Assembly: GCF_007830615.1 (NCBI RefSeq) | Contig: NZ_VLLI01000001.1 | Coordinates: forward strand, 771,654 to 835,653 | Source: Mucilaginibacter frigoritolerans | Lineage (GTDB): Bacteria; Bacteroidota; Bacteroidia; Sphingobacteriales; Sphingobacteriaceae | Length of the DNA: 64,000 bases | Direction of reading: 5' to 3' | Shown: positions 47,803 to 58,000 of the stretch, piece after piece | Layout of the letters: the number at the start of each line of letters is the position of its first letter | How positions within the stretch are numbered: the first letter of the stretch is position 1 | Notes under the pieces: generated by a model | The model's input: the letters and a program-made list of their open reading frames with translations, nothing else | What the model was told of the DNA's origin: nothing | The model's database searches: none | Translations under genes and position numbers: made by a program

Positions 47803-48420
47803 TTATTGTGCTGCTGCCAGGAAAGCAGCGTTATGCTCGTGATACCATTTATTAATAAAAAAATAGGCTATCCACCCAACTTCTTCCGCCACATCGTCAA
47901 CATGGTCGGTATGGCAAAAACCAACGTCGTGCATAAATTCGTGACATAGATGAACCCCGTAGGCATAAGAAAAGGGAATATCCTTTCCCATATCGCATTC
48001 TATATTGTCAAAATAGGAGGTCACAGAATCTGTTGCCGGGCATGTAGCGCCCAATCCATAACACGTATCGCTTCTGGGCTCGATTCCAACCTTTTGCAGG
48101 TCCATCACTAAAAAAACCGATGGGCGTCTATACAAACTGTCCAATACCACGGATGCGGGTATCCTTTCGCGACGATTACGCACCCCTTTAGAACAACTTT
48201 TGCAATGATTACTGTACTTGAAAGTCAGCTTGCGTAGAGAATCCTGAAATTCATTGGAATTTAAAAGGTAGGTAGCGATACGCAACGCCTTATCTGCCGT
48301 ATCAATTACCACGGCAGGTACTTCTGTGTGCAATTTTTTCCTGTGAAGCTCTATGTGTCGTTGCTGGGAAAATGAATGTAACCCTGACGTGAGGAGAGTC
48401 AGGAATATTAACTTTTTCAT
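47803..48420 (-). CDS. Small secreted metzincin-like zinc protein (HExxHxxGxxH)
   Basis: A 205-residue protein with a signal peptide (LIFLTLLTSGLHSFSQQ). Near residue 170 it reads HLCHEFMHDVGFCHTDH, an exact HExxHxxGxxH metzincin zinc motif followed by Asp-His. The rest is Cys-containing (CKSCSK, TCYGLGATCP), suggesting disulfides outside the cytoplasm. I recognise no named metzincin family, and the typical Met-turn cannot be pinned down. It is paired with the secreted hydrolase gene. Confidence 0.72.
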   Translation of the reverse strand: MKKLIFLTLLTSGLHSFSQQRHIELHRKKLHTEVPAVVIDTADKALRIATYLLNSNEFQDSLRKLTFKYSNHCKSCSKGVRNRRERIPASVVLDSLYRRPSVFLVMDLQKVGIEPRSDTCYGLGATCPATDSVTSYFDNIECDMGKDIPFSYAYGVHLCHEFMHDVGFCHTDHVDDVAEEVGWIAYFFINKWYHEHNAAFLAAAQ

Positions 48421-49006
48421 CGATAAGGTTTTGATTAAGATGAAGATAGTGATTATATCTTGGATATTCTAATAAAGTAATGGATTAAATTCTAACGTGC
48501 AATTGATTGAACGATCGTGCCCTAGCTTATTGTTTGGCAGGGAATGATTACTGCGTGCTTTCACAAAGGCTGCACCCAATGACCGGCTGCACCGGCACCG
48601 GCCCAGTCGCTTATTTTTGGTGATTGAGCAAACACCCAAGTGTCGTTATTTATTTGCCAGAGGAGGTGTTGAACCTTTTAATGATACGATCTCGCTGAAG
48701 GAAACACAATGGATAATCCAGCTAAAGCGTGTTTTCCAGATAGGGAAGTAGTTCTTTATAAAAGGTATACAAAATATACTCTTATTCTTGTATTATAATG
48801 GACGAAATGTCGGTGAAACCATGTTTAGTCTATTATAAATCAAGCAGCCGCTGTTGCCCGGAGCAGTTTTTTCCGCAGGCACGGAGGAATGTGCTGCGGA
48901 GGGCGCTTTTTATCCCGCTTGCCTACACTTCAATGTAGTAAATTGAAATATACGCCTTCCCAGTATTGATTTTATTGTCGTCAAATCTTATAAGGGATGG
49001 GTTAAG
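48421..49006. other. Degenerate mobile-element DNA, copy 2 of the repeated block
   Basis: About 590 bases without a supported gene. The segment at 48832-48930 is the second copy of the block at 38095-38190 (shared GGAATGTGCTG core and TATTATAA(A/G)TCAAG lead-in). The DNA to its right leads into the truncated PRTRC operon. Confidence 0.5.
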
Positions 49007-49837
49007 CTATGAAGCAACAACCTTTAGTGGTTGCGTCCTGAACTCTTTCAGGTTCAAAAAGAAGCCCCTGTTAAACAGCATACCCTCACGAAAGAGTTGC
49101 CATAGGAGGGAAGCTCCGAGATTTGCCAAAGAGGAATTTATAAATAAGTCCTGCTTGGTTAAGGCTTCCGCCAAAGAACAACTTGGTGTATTATCGGTAC
49201 TTTCTGATGCCATTAACAAGTCTTCAAACTCATCGGTTACCATTGGCAAAGTTTCTGCGGTGCAGTATTTTTTCATTTCAGGCTGAGCGACCTTTCCGAC
49301 AGTTGATAAAATTACCTGTCCTGTAAAACGGCTGTTGCCAAAGTCCATATAATAAACAGGCCTGTTCCTGCTATTGCCGTTATTCCTGTGAACGGTTTTC
49401 AGCACCTGTGCTATCTCTATTCTCGCATTTACGGTATCTACGCAGGAGATGGTTAAACCCGCTTTCGCTAACTCAGCATCTTCCTGAAGTATAGTTTTAT
49501 CATACATTGAGGTAACCGCTTTCCAGTTCGTCCCAAAAAAGAGGTTGACCCTGTTTATCAAGGCTACAGCCTTGTACTGTTTCAGTTCAGCACTGGCAAA
49601 TAGCTGCCTGCCGAGGTTAGCCCGCTCCACTTTATCATTATCAAACAGCCTGACGAATAAGCCGGGGTGGTTTAGTGCAATCAGGGCGTGGTTCATTCTT
49701 GCCAAAGCCGTAAGCACCTGGTTACCTGTTCCACCTGCGCCTATGAGGTTAACGACAATAGGATTGTAGGGATTTAGCCATTCCTTATCCACGATATGGA
49801 CGGCTGTCTTGGACTGTATTGATTTTACTTTTTTCAT
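49007..49837 (-). CDS. PRTRC system ThiF family protein
   Basis: A 276-residue E1-like protein. The nucleotide-binding motif is VVNLIGAGGTGNQVLTALARM (about 28-46), then LFDNDKVERANLGRQLF with the adenylation Arg. ISCVDTVNARIEI follows. This is the ThiF-type member of the PRTRC genetic system found on plasmids and integrative elements. It overlaps the PRTRC-B gene by 4 bases (ATGA). In complete systems a UBL (PRTRC C) and JAB protein are present, but here they are missing. It is the second E1-like gene in this island. Confidence 0.85.
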   Translation of the reverse strand: MKKVKSIQSKTAVHIVDKEWLNPYNPIVVNLIGAGGTGNQVLTALARMNHALIALNHPGLFVRLFDNDKVERANLGRQLFASAELKQYKAVALINRVNLFFGTNWKAVTSMYDKTILQEDAELAKAGLTISCVDTVNARIEIAQVLKTVHRNNGNSRNRPVYYMDFGNSRFTGQVILSTVGKVAQPEMKKYCTAETLPMVTDEFEDLLMASESTDNTPSCSLAEALTKQDLFINSSLANLGASLLWQLFREGMLFNRGFFLNLKEFRTQPLKVVAS

Positions 49838-50577
49838 CGGATAAGTTGGTTAAGGGTTAGTCCATTTTTTACTAAAGCTTCTTCGGGGAATTTTTTATCG
49901 CTGGTGGTCTGCTGTTGCCATAGTTGCACAATATTGATGTTCGTTTTTCTTCCGCCACCGAGCGTATGGCTGAAATAACTGCCGAAAAAATACTGCTCCC
50001 ATTGCATCATGAAATTTTCCAAGTGTGTAGTGCGGTCAATATTGATATTGACGTTGCCCATGCACACCCTGCCATCATCATAAATATTAAAGTAGGGGGC
50101 ATGGTGCAGGACTGTTTTTGCGGTTGGCTTTGATTTGCCTTTGATGGCAAAAACGGAAAGGCCGTCACGGGTTGCTTTCCAAACCATTGCAGGGACTTGC
50201 GCCTTGCCACAGGCGATGCCCAAGCTTTTGACAAAGAACAAATCCCTTTCCTGCTGTGGTGAGTACCATATCGCATAGCCTGAATTATCGGGATTGACAT
50301 ATAAGAGGTTGTTGGGCAATAAGCCCTTTGATTTTAAAAAGCCGTTCTGCATTTCGGCACTACTTTGCAATAGTTCTGCTAATGCGATGCTTTCTTTCAT
50401 GGACAGGGGATGGGCATTGATGGGATTACCCTGTTTGCTGATGTCGTAACTTTCAACATAGACTGCATTGGCTTCGTCTGTGTTGATGTTTGTGTCGTTC
50501 TCCCTATTGCAGTTATAAATTAATAGGGCTTTATAAGGCACATACAGGTCGTTAAAGTCATTGCTCACGTTAGTCAT
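49834..50577 (-). CDS. PRTRC system protein B
   Basis: A 247-residue protein. The C-terminal half carries HHAPYFNIYDDGRVCMGNVNI and LENFMMQWEQYFFGSYFSHTLGG, the marks of PRTRC protein B. The biochemical role is unknown. It overlaps its neighbours on both sides (4 and 8 bases), so translation is coupled along the operon. Confidence 0.85.
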   Translation of the reverse strand: MTNVSNDFNDLYVPYKALLIYNCNRENDTNINTDEANAVYVESYDISKQGNPINAHPLSMKESIALAELLQSSAEMQNGFLKSKGLLPNNLLYVNPDNSGYAIWYSPQQERDLFFVKSLGIACGKAQVPAMVWKATRDGLSVFAIKGKSKPTAKTVLHHAPYFNIYDDGRVCMGNVNINIDRTTHLENFMMQWEQYFFGSYFSHTLGGGRKTNINIVQLWQQQTTSDKKFPEEALVKNGLTLNQLIR

Positions 50578-50995
50578 TGTCGTATGGATTTAAGATGGCA
50601 CACAGCTTATCTATGAGGTCAAATAGCCGTCTTTCAAAATTCAGTTCATTAGTGATTTGGGTTTGTGGCGTATCAAAATACTGCACAGACATGGGCTCGT
50701 CCGTTATGCCACATTCCTGAAACTCATTGTTCACCATCTCGAACAGCATATCATAAAAGCAGTCGTTCCCGCTCCAATAAAAGCTGATATATTGTTCTGC
50801 CCGCACCCGTTCGGTTTCTTCGGGCTCAATCAGGTCGTCATGGATATTGTCGAATAAGGTTTGCGTAGGGTATTCTTTGAATAGAGCTAAGAAATCTGTA
50901 GCCATGCACTCCGTTTCCAAATCCCAAGTTTCGGTTTCTTTGTAGGCTTTAATATTTGTATCGGTAAGTAGTTGGAGTAACTTATTGATAATCAA
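50570..50995 (-). CDS. PRTRC-associated conserved hypothetical protein
   Basis: A 141-residue acidic protein with no recognised domain. It overlaps the PRTRC-B gene by 8 bases and is the first surviving gene of the operon. The operon should extend upstream (PRTRC C, D, E, F and others), but unrelated AT-rich DNA starts right at its ATG, so the operon was cut here. Confidence 0.6.
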   Translation of the reverse strand: MIINKLLQLLTDTNIKAYKETETWDLETECMATDFLALFKEYPTQTLFDNIHDDLIEPEETERVRAEQYISFYWSGNDCFYDMLFEMVNNEFQECGITDEPMSVQYFDTPQTQITNELNFERRLFDLIDKLCAILNPYDND

Positions 50996-51330
50996 TAAGT
51001 TGTAAATTATATTAAGAAAGTAAAAATTTCATTTTATTTTTCTTAAGTATCATATATTCAATTAGTTATAAATAAGGCTGATTGGTATATTTACATATTT
51101 TATTACTGAAAGCATTTTATTTTGTTACTTATTTGTTACTCAAAGTACAGATTGTTTCTCGTTTTTTAATCCTGGTAAAATTATTGTAACTATCGGTAAC
51201 TGTTTGATAATAAACAGTATAATAAGTGCGAAACATCACAAAAGTTAGGAGAAATAACAAGGGATGCCCAACTCATAATTTTTATATGTTAAATGCCCAA
51301 TTCTGATTAGATTTTGAAAATTTAACATAT
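50996..51330. other. Non-coding right-end region resembling the integrase-operon leader
   Basis: AT-rich, no gene. TTTGTTACTCAAA at 51132-51144 repeats 21401-21413, and the gap to the following zinc-ribbon start is similar to the left end (188 bases on both sides). It is a diverged copy of the integrase-operon promoter region. Confidence 0.45.
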
Positions 51331-51435
51331 ATGAGTTCAAACTTCACAATTGAAAGAAAATGTGTGCATTGTAAAAAAACATTCTATGCCAAGACTACCG
51401 TCACACGATTTTGTGGCAAGTTGTGCAATAAGCGG
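51331..51435 (+). pseudogene. Truncated 5' copy of the island zinc-ribbon/HTH gene
   Basis: Codons 1-35 ([17 protein letters not shown], then [14 protein letters not shown]) match the start of the 21602 gene with about 70% base identity, and the Cys4 knuckle is preserved. Similarity ends abruptly at 51435. The frame then runs on to 51600 as meaningless sequence. This marks the second end of the island or the scar of an older related element. Confidence 0.75.
51424..51435 (+). repeat. Candidate attachment core, right copy (TGCAATAAGCGG)
   Basis: Identical to 21695-21706. It is the last matching stretch before the junction with the GH20 remnant. Confidence 0.35.
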
Positions 51436-51766
51436 TATAATGTACTGTCCAGTTTTAAGTTAACGGTATTTAAGGCTTTCCGTGCAACGGTAATTTGGAT
51501 AGTTATACCACTTAATTGTTTGATACATTGTTTAAAGAAATTGGTATTTTTATCATTATTCCATTACCTAAGTATAGCGCGGTTCTCTTATTTAGCTTGA
51601 AAACTTGATTGTTTACCAACACATTGTCCGGCTGGTGTATTATTGAAATTATTGGTTTATTACGAACTGTTTGAGCCATACATGGCTGCAAAAACAGATT
51701 GCCAAATAATGCTATACGAATTAAGATGGAATATACCCTAAAGCTCCGTTTAAGCTTTGGATACAT
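51436..51766 (-). pseudogene. Broken GH20 beta-N-acetylhexosaminidase, 5' end only
   Basis: On the minus strand, 10 bases after the fucosidase stop, an ATG at 51766 opens a secreted protein: signal peptide (ILIRIALFGNLFLQPCMAQ), then [31 protein letters not shown] in part, like the GH20b N-terminal domain. After a one-base shift near 51560 it continues [17 protein letters not shown] and [18 protein letters not shown]. It ends at the 51435 junction, so the catalytic domain is gone. The family call rests on the IIxQPxxVxxxxxxFxLNKxT pattern. Confidence 0.6.
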
Positions 51767-51776
51767 AGATAGTTGT

Positions 51777-53402
51777 TTAGTTGACAACTTTAGTACCCCC
51801 TTCAATAGCAATACTACGCTGTTTAGCTATGGCTTTATATTCAAAACCGGCTTTAAGGTTAGTAATGTTTATCTTGAAACGACCATCAGGGTTTACATTT
51901 TGCCAGGGGGTAAAGGTCCATTTATCAGCATACAACGTTTCAATTATTCCTTTGTAACTGCGATAAGCGAACCTTGCCTGCGTCACATCCTTGCCTTTAA
52001 AGTTATACAATTTACCGCTTAGCACAGCTCTGTTTCCTACCTGTATGGCATCGCCTGTTACTACAGTAACGGGTTCATCAATTGCAGGCAATACATTTTC
52101 AAGTTTAATAACCACTGCATTGGGCCAACGGTGGTCATCATAAATGCGCTGCGCTTTTACCACTGAAACTAGCAGCCCTGTTGTGGTTTGTTTATAATTA
52201 CAGCTTACATCCATATTGGGTTTATATTCTATATTTTTACTGTTTTGCCCCAATACGCTGACTCTGGTATTTGTTCCGGCTTTTACCGAATAAAGTGTAA
52301 AGGCTTTACGGTCTCCTTCTTTCCAGTCGGCAGCTTCGGTAATGATGGCGTAAAGGTCAGCGCCTTTAGCGGTAAAATAAATATTATTTTCTTTATTAAT
52401 CACCCATGATTTAACGCTATCCACACACTCGTGATTAATAAAATACCAGGCTGCTATTTCACGCAATCGCCCCTCTTGTTCTGCATCAAGCTCACCATTA
52501 GCTTTAGGGCCAACGTTCAATAGTAACGAGCCGCCTTTTGAGCGCGCTTCAATCAATAGATCAATCAATTGCGTGCCTGATTTATAGCGTTCGTTAGTAG
52601 GCTGGTACTGCCAGGCCGTGCCAATAGTTATAGGTGAAAGCCATGGCGGCGTAATTGATTTGCCCGGTAGCGTTTGTTCGGGTGTTTGTATGGCGCCGCG
52701 TGTAATCAAAATATTCGGCTGTAGCTGCCAGCAAGTTTGTTTCACCACTTCTTTCGGCTCTCCGTCAATAAAAAGTACATCAATTTTGCCATAGTTTTTC
52801 ATCAATTCTTCACATTGCTTTCGGGTATAATCGTCATACTCTTTACGGGTTGCAGCATCTAAAATAACATTGGTGCGGCTTATGGGGATTTGATGTTTGT
52901 ATAAAAAATTAAAATCTTCCGGAGAAAAATAAAACCCTACCTCAAGGCCTGCTGCCCTGGTCGCGTCAACAAACTCTTTAAGCAGATCTTTTTTATACGG
53001 CGTTTTTGTAATGTTATAGTCGGTAGTTTTGGTATCCCACATACAAAAGCCCGAATGGTGTTTTGTAGTGAATATAATGTATTTCATGCCGGCAAGCTTT
53101 GCTAACTGTGCAATTTCATAAGGATTGAATTTATTAGGGTTAAATGTTTTTGGTAGTTCATTAAAATAACGCTCCAAATAATCATTGGATGCACCTACCA
53201 GTGAATGGCTGATAACAATACCAAGCTGAGCATCAACCCCAAAATGGATAAATAAACCAGCGTCAGTATTTTTTAGCCAATCTTCCCTTTCAGGCTTATT
53301 CAAATTGTAATTGCTGTTGCCGGCATCTTTAACCACATCATTTTGAGCAAAGGCGGCATATGTTGACATTAAGATAAAAGCGATTAGGTGTAAATTCTTC
53401 AT
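51777..53402 (-). CDS. Alpha-L-fucosidase, GH29
   Basis: A 541-residue secreted enzyme with a signal peptide (LIAFILMSTYAAFAQ). The GH29 features are GLFIHFGVDAQLG (about 50-62), AGMKYIIFTTKHHSGFCMWDTK (about 108-128) with the conserved His pair, GLEVGFYFSPEDF, and DVLFIDGEP (about 213-221) carrying the likely nucleophile Asp. The SLLLNVGPKANGELD segment follows. A C-terminal beta-rich domain completes it. It belongs to the SusCD locus and liberates L-fucose from glycans. Confidence 0.93.
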   Translation of the reverse strand: MKNLHLIAFILMSTYAAFAQNDVVKDAGNSNYNLNKPEREDWLKNTDAGLFIHFGVDAQLGIVISHSLVGASNDYLERYFNELPKTFNPNKFNPYEIAQLAKLAGMKYIIFTTKHHSGFCMWDTKTTDYNITKTPYKKDLLKEFVDATRAAGLEVGFYFSPEDFNFLYKHQIPISRTNVILDAATRKEYDDYTRKQCEELMKNYGKIDVLFIDGEPKEVVKQTCWQLQPNILITRGAIQTPEQTLPGKSITPPWLSPITIGTAWQYQPTNERYKSGTQLIDLLIEARSKGGSLLLNVGPKANGELDAEQEGRLREIAAWYFINHECVDSVKSWVINKENNIYFTAKGADLYAIITEAADWKEGDRKAFTLYSVKAGTNTRVSVLGQNSKNIEYKPNMDVSCNYKQTTTGLLVSVVKAQRIYDDHRWPNAVVIKLENVLPAIDEPVTVVTGDAIQVGNRAVLSGKLYNFKGKDVTQARFAYRSYKGIIETLYADKWTFTPWQNVNPDGRFKINITNLKAGFEYKAIAKQRSIAIEGGTKVVN

Positions 53403-53491
53403 AAATATGGAATTCTGTATGCATAAAAAACAGGAAGAGATTTTATCCTCTCCCTGTAACTAACTCAACCCAACTAATTATAAAATTAGTA

Positions 53492-55024
53492 TTACTGTTT
53501 ATCCCACCATATACGGGTGGTTATTAAATCAGGACCCTGGCGGGCAACCGCTGCGTTGTAGGACACTGTATTTAAATTCTGTTCTGATACCGGGTATTGA
53601 AATCTCCTGAAAATTTGACCATTGGTAGCATTCCCCGGATAGTCATTTGGCACAAGAGCAGGGTAACCTGTACGCCTGTAACTACAATAAACCTCTTCTG
53701 CATCAGGAAATATACTTACCCAAAATTGCGTATATATCTGTTGTAGTTGCTGATCTGTAGTGCCTGCGGTATTTAATTGATTATTTGCTAAATAAGCATT
53801 TATAGCTGCCGTGCTGATAACGCCATCGCTTGCGCCCACGCTAATCAACGTCCATTGGCGCATAGCGGCAGATATACCGTTTTGATATAGTGTAGCAGCA
53901 GATGCGCCTGAGTACCAACCTCTCAAAGTGGCTTCGCTTAATAAATAATAAGATTCTGCTGGTGTGAAAACCAAAAAGGGCGAATTAAGCAATAAAAGCG
54001 TTTTGGGATTGGGCTCGCTCAGGCTTCCGAAATTTGCCGGCTTGGCGCTAAGCGTGGCAGGCATGCCTTGCTGTAAGGCGGTGGTTGTATCTGGTTTACC
54101 ATTATTGTAAACGATTGAAAGGATCGGTAAACGCGGATCATTGGTCTGTTTCAGGTAATTGATCCAAACATTCTGGTATTTTCCGCCTTCCTGGTTTGTA
54201 TTTCCGTTTTGTGCTATGTAATCATTGTTCCACAGATTTAAGGCTAAAGGATTTTTGTTTATATCCAAACCTGTTGCGATATAAGGTGCTTTGGCAATAT
54301 CGGCATCCTGCGTAATTACGCCGCCATTTATAGCCTTTGTGACCCATGTCTGAGCGCTTGCGATATCTATTTTTGTAAGCCTCATACCCAGGCGAAGCAT
54401 AAGTGAATAAGCAAATTTTTTCCACTGAACAGTATTACCACTGTAGAGCAAATCCGATGAACCGTAGGTGGTTTTTGAAGCATCAAGACTTTGAGCCGCG
54501 GCATCAAGCTCACTTAGCATATTGGCGTATATGTCTTTTTGTGCATCGTATGCCGGTGTAAAATTACTGCTCTCATACCCTTGTGCAGCTTGTGAGTAGG
54601 GAATATCGCCATACAGGTCGGTCAACCGGCTAAAACAATAAACTTTCCAGATACGGGCTTCTGCCAGCAAATTCACTTGCGCAGGGGTTCCCTGTACTGC
54701 ATTTATTACCTCAATGAGTTCGTTGATCTGGTTGGGGTAGGCATTTGAAAAAGCGCTTGCAGTAGTTGTTACTTCGCTTTGTACATACTTGGAGCCAAAA
54801 CCGGCAACATCATTAAAGCTGGTAGTATACTGCATGGTGCCCTCTAAAAGTACGGGCATATTTGCTATCCCGTCATATTCCGCCTTAGTAAACAGATATT
54901 GCGGAGTAGGCTTACTTACCGCGTTAGGATTAGTATTAAGTTCTGTAAAGTTTTTTTTGCAGGATGCCAGTGATAGGAAACCCATTAGTGCAAAAAATTT
55001 ATATTTAAAAGAATACTTTTTCAT
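53492..55024 (-). CDS. SusD/RagB family glycan-binding lipoprotein
   Basis: A 510-residue outer-membrane lipoprotein. The lipobox is LSLASC (Cys about 22), followed by KKNFTELNTNPNAVSKP, the start typical of SusD-like_2 proteins. The TPR-like helical core includes LLAEARIWKVYCFSRLTDLYGDIPYSQAAQG. The C-terminal region has RRFQYPVSEQNLN. It partners the SusC gene 18 bases upstream to import oligosaccharides. Confidence 0.92.
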   Translation of the reverse strand: MKKYSFKYKFFALMGFLSLASCKKNFTELNTNPNAVSKPTPQYLFTKAEYDGIANMPVLLEGTMQYTTSFNDVAGFGSKYVQSEVTTTASAFSNAYPNQINELIEVINAVQGTPAQVNLLAEARIWKVYCFSRLTDLYGDIPYSQAAQGYESSNFTPAYDAQKDIYANMLSELDAAAQSLDASKTTYGSSDLLYSGNTVQWKKFAYSLMLRLGMRLTKIDIASAQTWVTKAINGGVITQDADIAKAPYIATGLDINKNPLALNLWNNDYIAQNGNTNQEGGKYQNVWINYLKQTNDPRLPILSIVYNNGKPDTTTALQQGMPATLSAKPANFGSLSEPNPKTLLLLNSPFLVFTPAESYYLLSEATLRGWYSGASAATLYQNGISAAMRQWTLISVGASDGVISTAAINAYLANNQLNTAGTTDQQLQQIYTQFWVSIFPDAEEVYCSYRRTGYPALVPNDYPGNATNGQIFRRFQYPVSEQNLNTVSYNAAVARQGPDLITTRIWWDKQ

Positions 55025-55042
55025 TTTACTAATGTTTTTAGG

Positions 55043-58000
55043 TTAAAATTTAACAGAAAGATTTAAGCCAAATGACCTCGTTCTGGGTAATTGAACAGAT
55101 TCAAAGCCTTGGTAATTACTATTGCTGTAACTTTCTTCAGGATCAAACCCGTCGGTCTTTTTGTAAAGGATAGCCAGGTTTCGTGCTACAAGAGACAGGT
55201 TAAGCGATTGAATTTTAAATAGTTTTAAATTATTAACGGGTATACTGTATGATAGCAATACCTGGCGTAACTTTACAAAGCTTCCATCATGTAAAAAAAG
55301 ATCACCATAGTTCTTGTAGTTATCGTAATAGGCATGTAAGCCGGATACAGGAATCGTTTCTGTATAGGGTTTTCCTGTTTGATCTACACCTGTCACCGTT
55401 AGCCCATTTGCACGGCCAGGGAGTGTTGTTTTAAGTAAGCCCAGGCGGGTTTCATAAACTTCAGATATAGAAAAAACCTTGTTGCCGAATTTACCATCAA
55501 GCAATACATCCAACGAAAATCTTTTATATCTGAAAGTATTGGTTAAACCCATAGTTACGGGCGCCACTGTTTTGCCTACTGGGTGTAATGGCGCCTGTAC
55601 CGGCAAGCCGCTTGAAGAGTTAAAAACCACGTTACCGTGTGCATCCTTCAACATGCTGGTCTCTACGAGTTCGAAAGCGGAATAACCTACAATGTTATTG
55701 ATGTTGCCCCAATTACCCACCGTGCTTGCCAGGTTCATGGAAGTTATGCCGTTTGTTAAATAAAGTACTTTGTTATCATTGTAGGAAAAATTATAGCTCA
55801 CATTCCAACCAAAATCGGGTCTTTTTATAGGTGAGCCGCCTATTAATGCTTCGATACCCCTGTTTCTTAACTTACCGGTGTTAAGGTAAACGCTGTTATA
55901 GCCGGAGGTTGACGATATTGTTGCATTAACGATATCATTTTTTGTAAGCCGGTTATAATAGGTGAGGTCAAAATTCAGCCTGTTACCAAACATTTGTCCT
56001 TCAATGCCGCCTTCTGACGTGGTAGAAGTGTAGGGTTTAAGGTTTTGATTGGTAATACCTGAAACACCGGATCCTCCGGTATTGCTGCTGACATTCTGCA
56101 AAGGTGGCCCAGAACTCGAAACGTTACTGTAAGTTAAATTAATTGCATAGGGATCAGGCGCGCCACCACCCACTTCTGAATAAGCGCCCTTTAATTTTAA
56201 AGAATTAAATACTGCAGGAAGTTTGAAAATATCTGATAGAATTAAGCTAGCGTTAACGCTTGGATAAAAAATACTGTTATTCTTAGGGCTTAAAGTCGAG
56301 AACCAATCATTTCTGCCCGTCACTCCTACATAAAACACGCTTTTGTAATTAAAATCTGCAGATCCGAAAGCAGAGTTCACATCCTGATGAAGGGTTGTTA
56401 TGGTGGTAGTAGGTGCAGTTAAATTATTATAGCTGTAAAAATATGGTATGATAAAACCTGTACCGCTTAAATTCAAATCATTTTCGGCGGAATGTCTTTT
56501 GTTTACGCCTGTCAAAAAAGACATGCCAAAATCGCTCACCTGTTTCTTATACGATAGTGTAGCCAGTCCGTTTGTTTCTGTCAAATCAGATTTTAAGCCT
56601 ACATACTGTCCGTTTAATTGGTATAAGGTACCTGTGGGTGTTATATCGGTCCAGTTGTAATCAAAGTGATCCTGGCTAATGGTTGCCTTCAGAATAAGAT
56701 CCTTAGCAAACTCATAAGCAATAGAACCCTGGCCTATAAACCTGTTCTTTGTATCGTCCTCTTTAAATTTATTGATAACAAAATAACCGTTGGTGGCTAC
56801 GCTGGCATCGTTCCATACGGTTTCATTGCCATTAGCGTCATAACCCGGTTTTAGCCATTGTACATTAGCCGTATTAGCTATCATATAGGGCGACCAGTTC
56901 GGGTTACCGGTAGCATCGCCTGCACTGGTACGATTGTGCCCGGTTTCCACGTTATACTGCGCCAGGGCTTCAAAAGTTAGTTTAGGACTTAGTTTGCCGC
57001 TTAGTGACAGGTTGCCCGTTTTCCGGTCATAGGTGGTTCCGGGTAAAATACCTTTGCTGTTCAAGTCAGCTACTGAAAAGCGATAGGTAACAGCTTCAGT
57101 ACCGCCTGAAAGGGCTAACGTATTGGTATAAGTAGATCCATTTTGATAATAATTATCCAAGTTATTTTTTTGCGCCACATAAGGATGGGTGAGCCCATCC
57201 ACACCCACATAATTAGTCGAACCATCTATTTTTGAACCCCACGACAATCTCCCGGTTGCCTGTGCCGCAGCTAATGTTGTAGGTTTAACACCGAGGTTTC
57301 CTTGCCCGTATTCATATTGAAAATCGGGTTTTACAGCGATAGTTTCCATCGTGGCTGTTGAATTAAATTCAACACCTACTCCTTTTTGCGCCTTACCTTT
57401 TTTAGTGGTGATCAAAATAACGCCATTTGCAGCTCTTGAACCATATAAGGCTGCTGCGGTACCGCCCTTTAGCACTGTAATTGTTTCAATATCATCGGGG
57501 TTAATGTCTGCTATGCCGTCGCCGCGGTCAATATTAAACCCTCCGCCATTCGATGATGCCGAGCCTCCTGGTACGGTATTATCAATTGGCATACCATTGA
57601 TCACATACAGCGGTTGGTTGTTGCTCGTACCGGAAAGTGACCCATCTCCACGGATGATAACCCGGCTTGAGCCACCAGGGCCCGTTGAAGCTCCAATTGC
57701 ATTTACACCGGCAACTTTACCGGTAAGTGCGGCGGCTACGTTATTTTCTCTCGCCTGGGTAAAATCAGAACCCTGAACCACTGTGGCTGCATAACCTATT
57801 GACCGTTGCTCTTTATTTATTCCTAAAGCGGTTACCACAACCGTATTAAGCGAACTGGCACTATTTACCAATTTTATAATAACTGGGCTGTTAAAATCAG
57901 TAACAGTAATTTCCTCCGTTTTATAACCTATAAAACTTGCTGTCAGTATAACAGGATTGCCTGTTAGCTTGGCTGGCAAATTCACTTTAAAACTTCCGTT

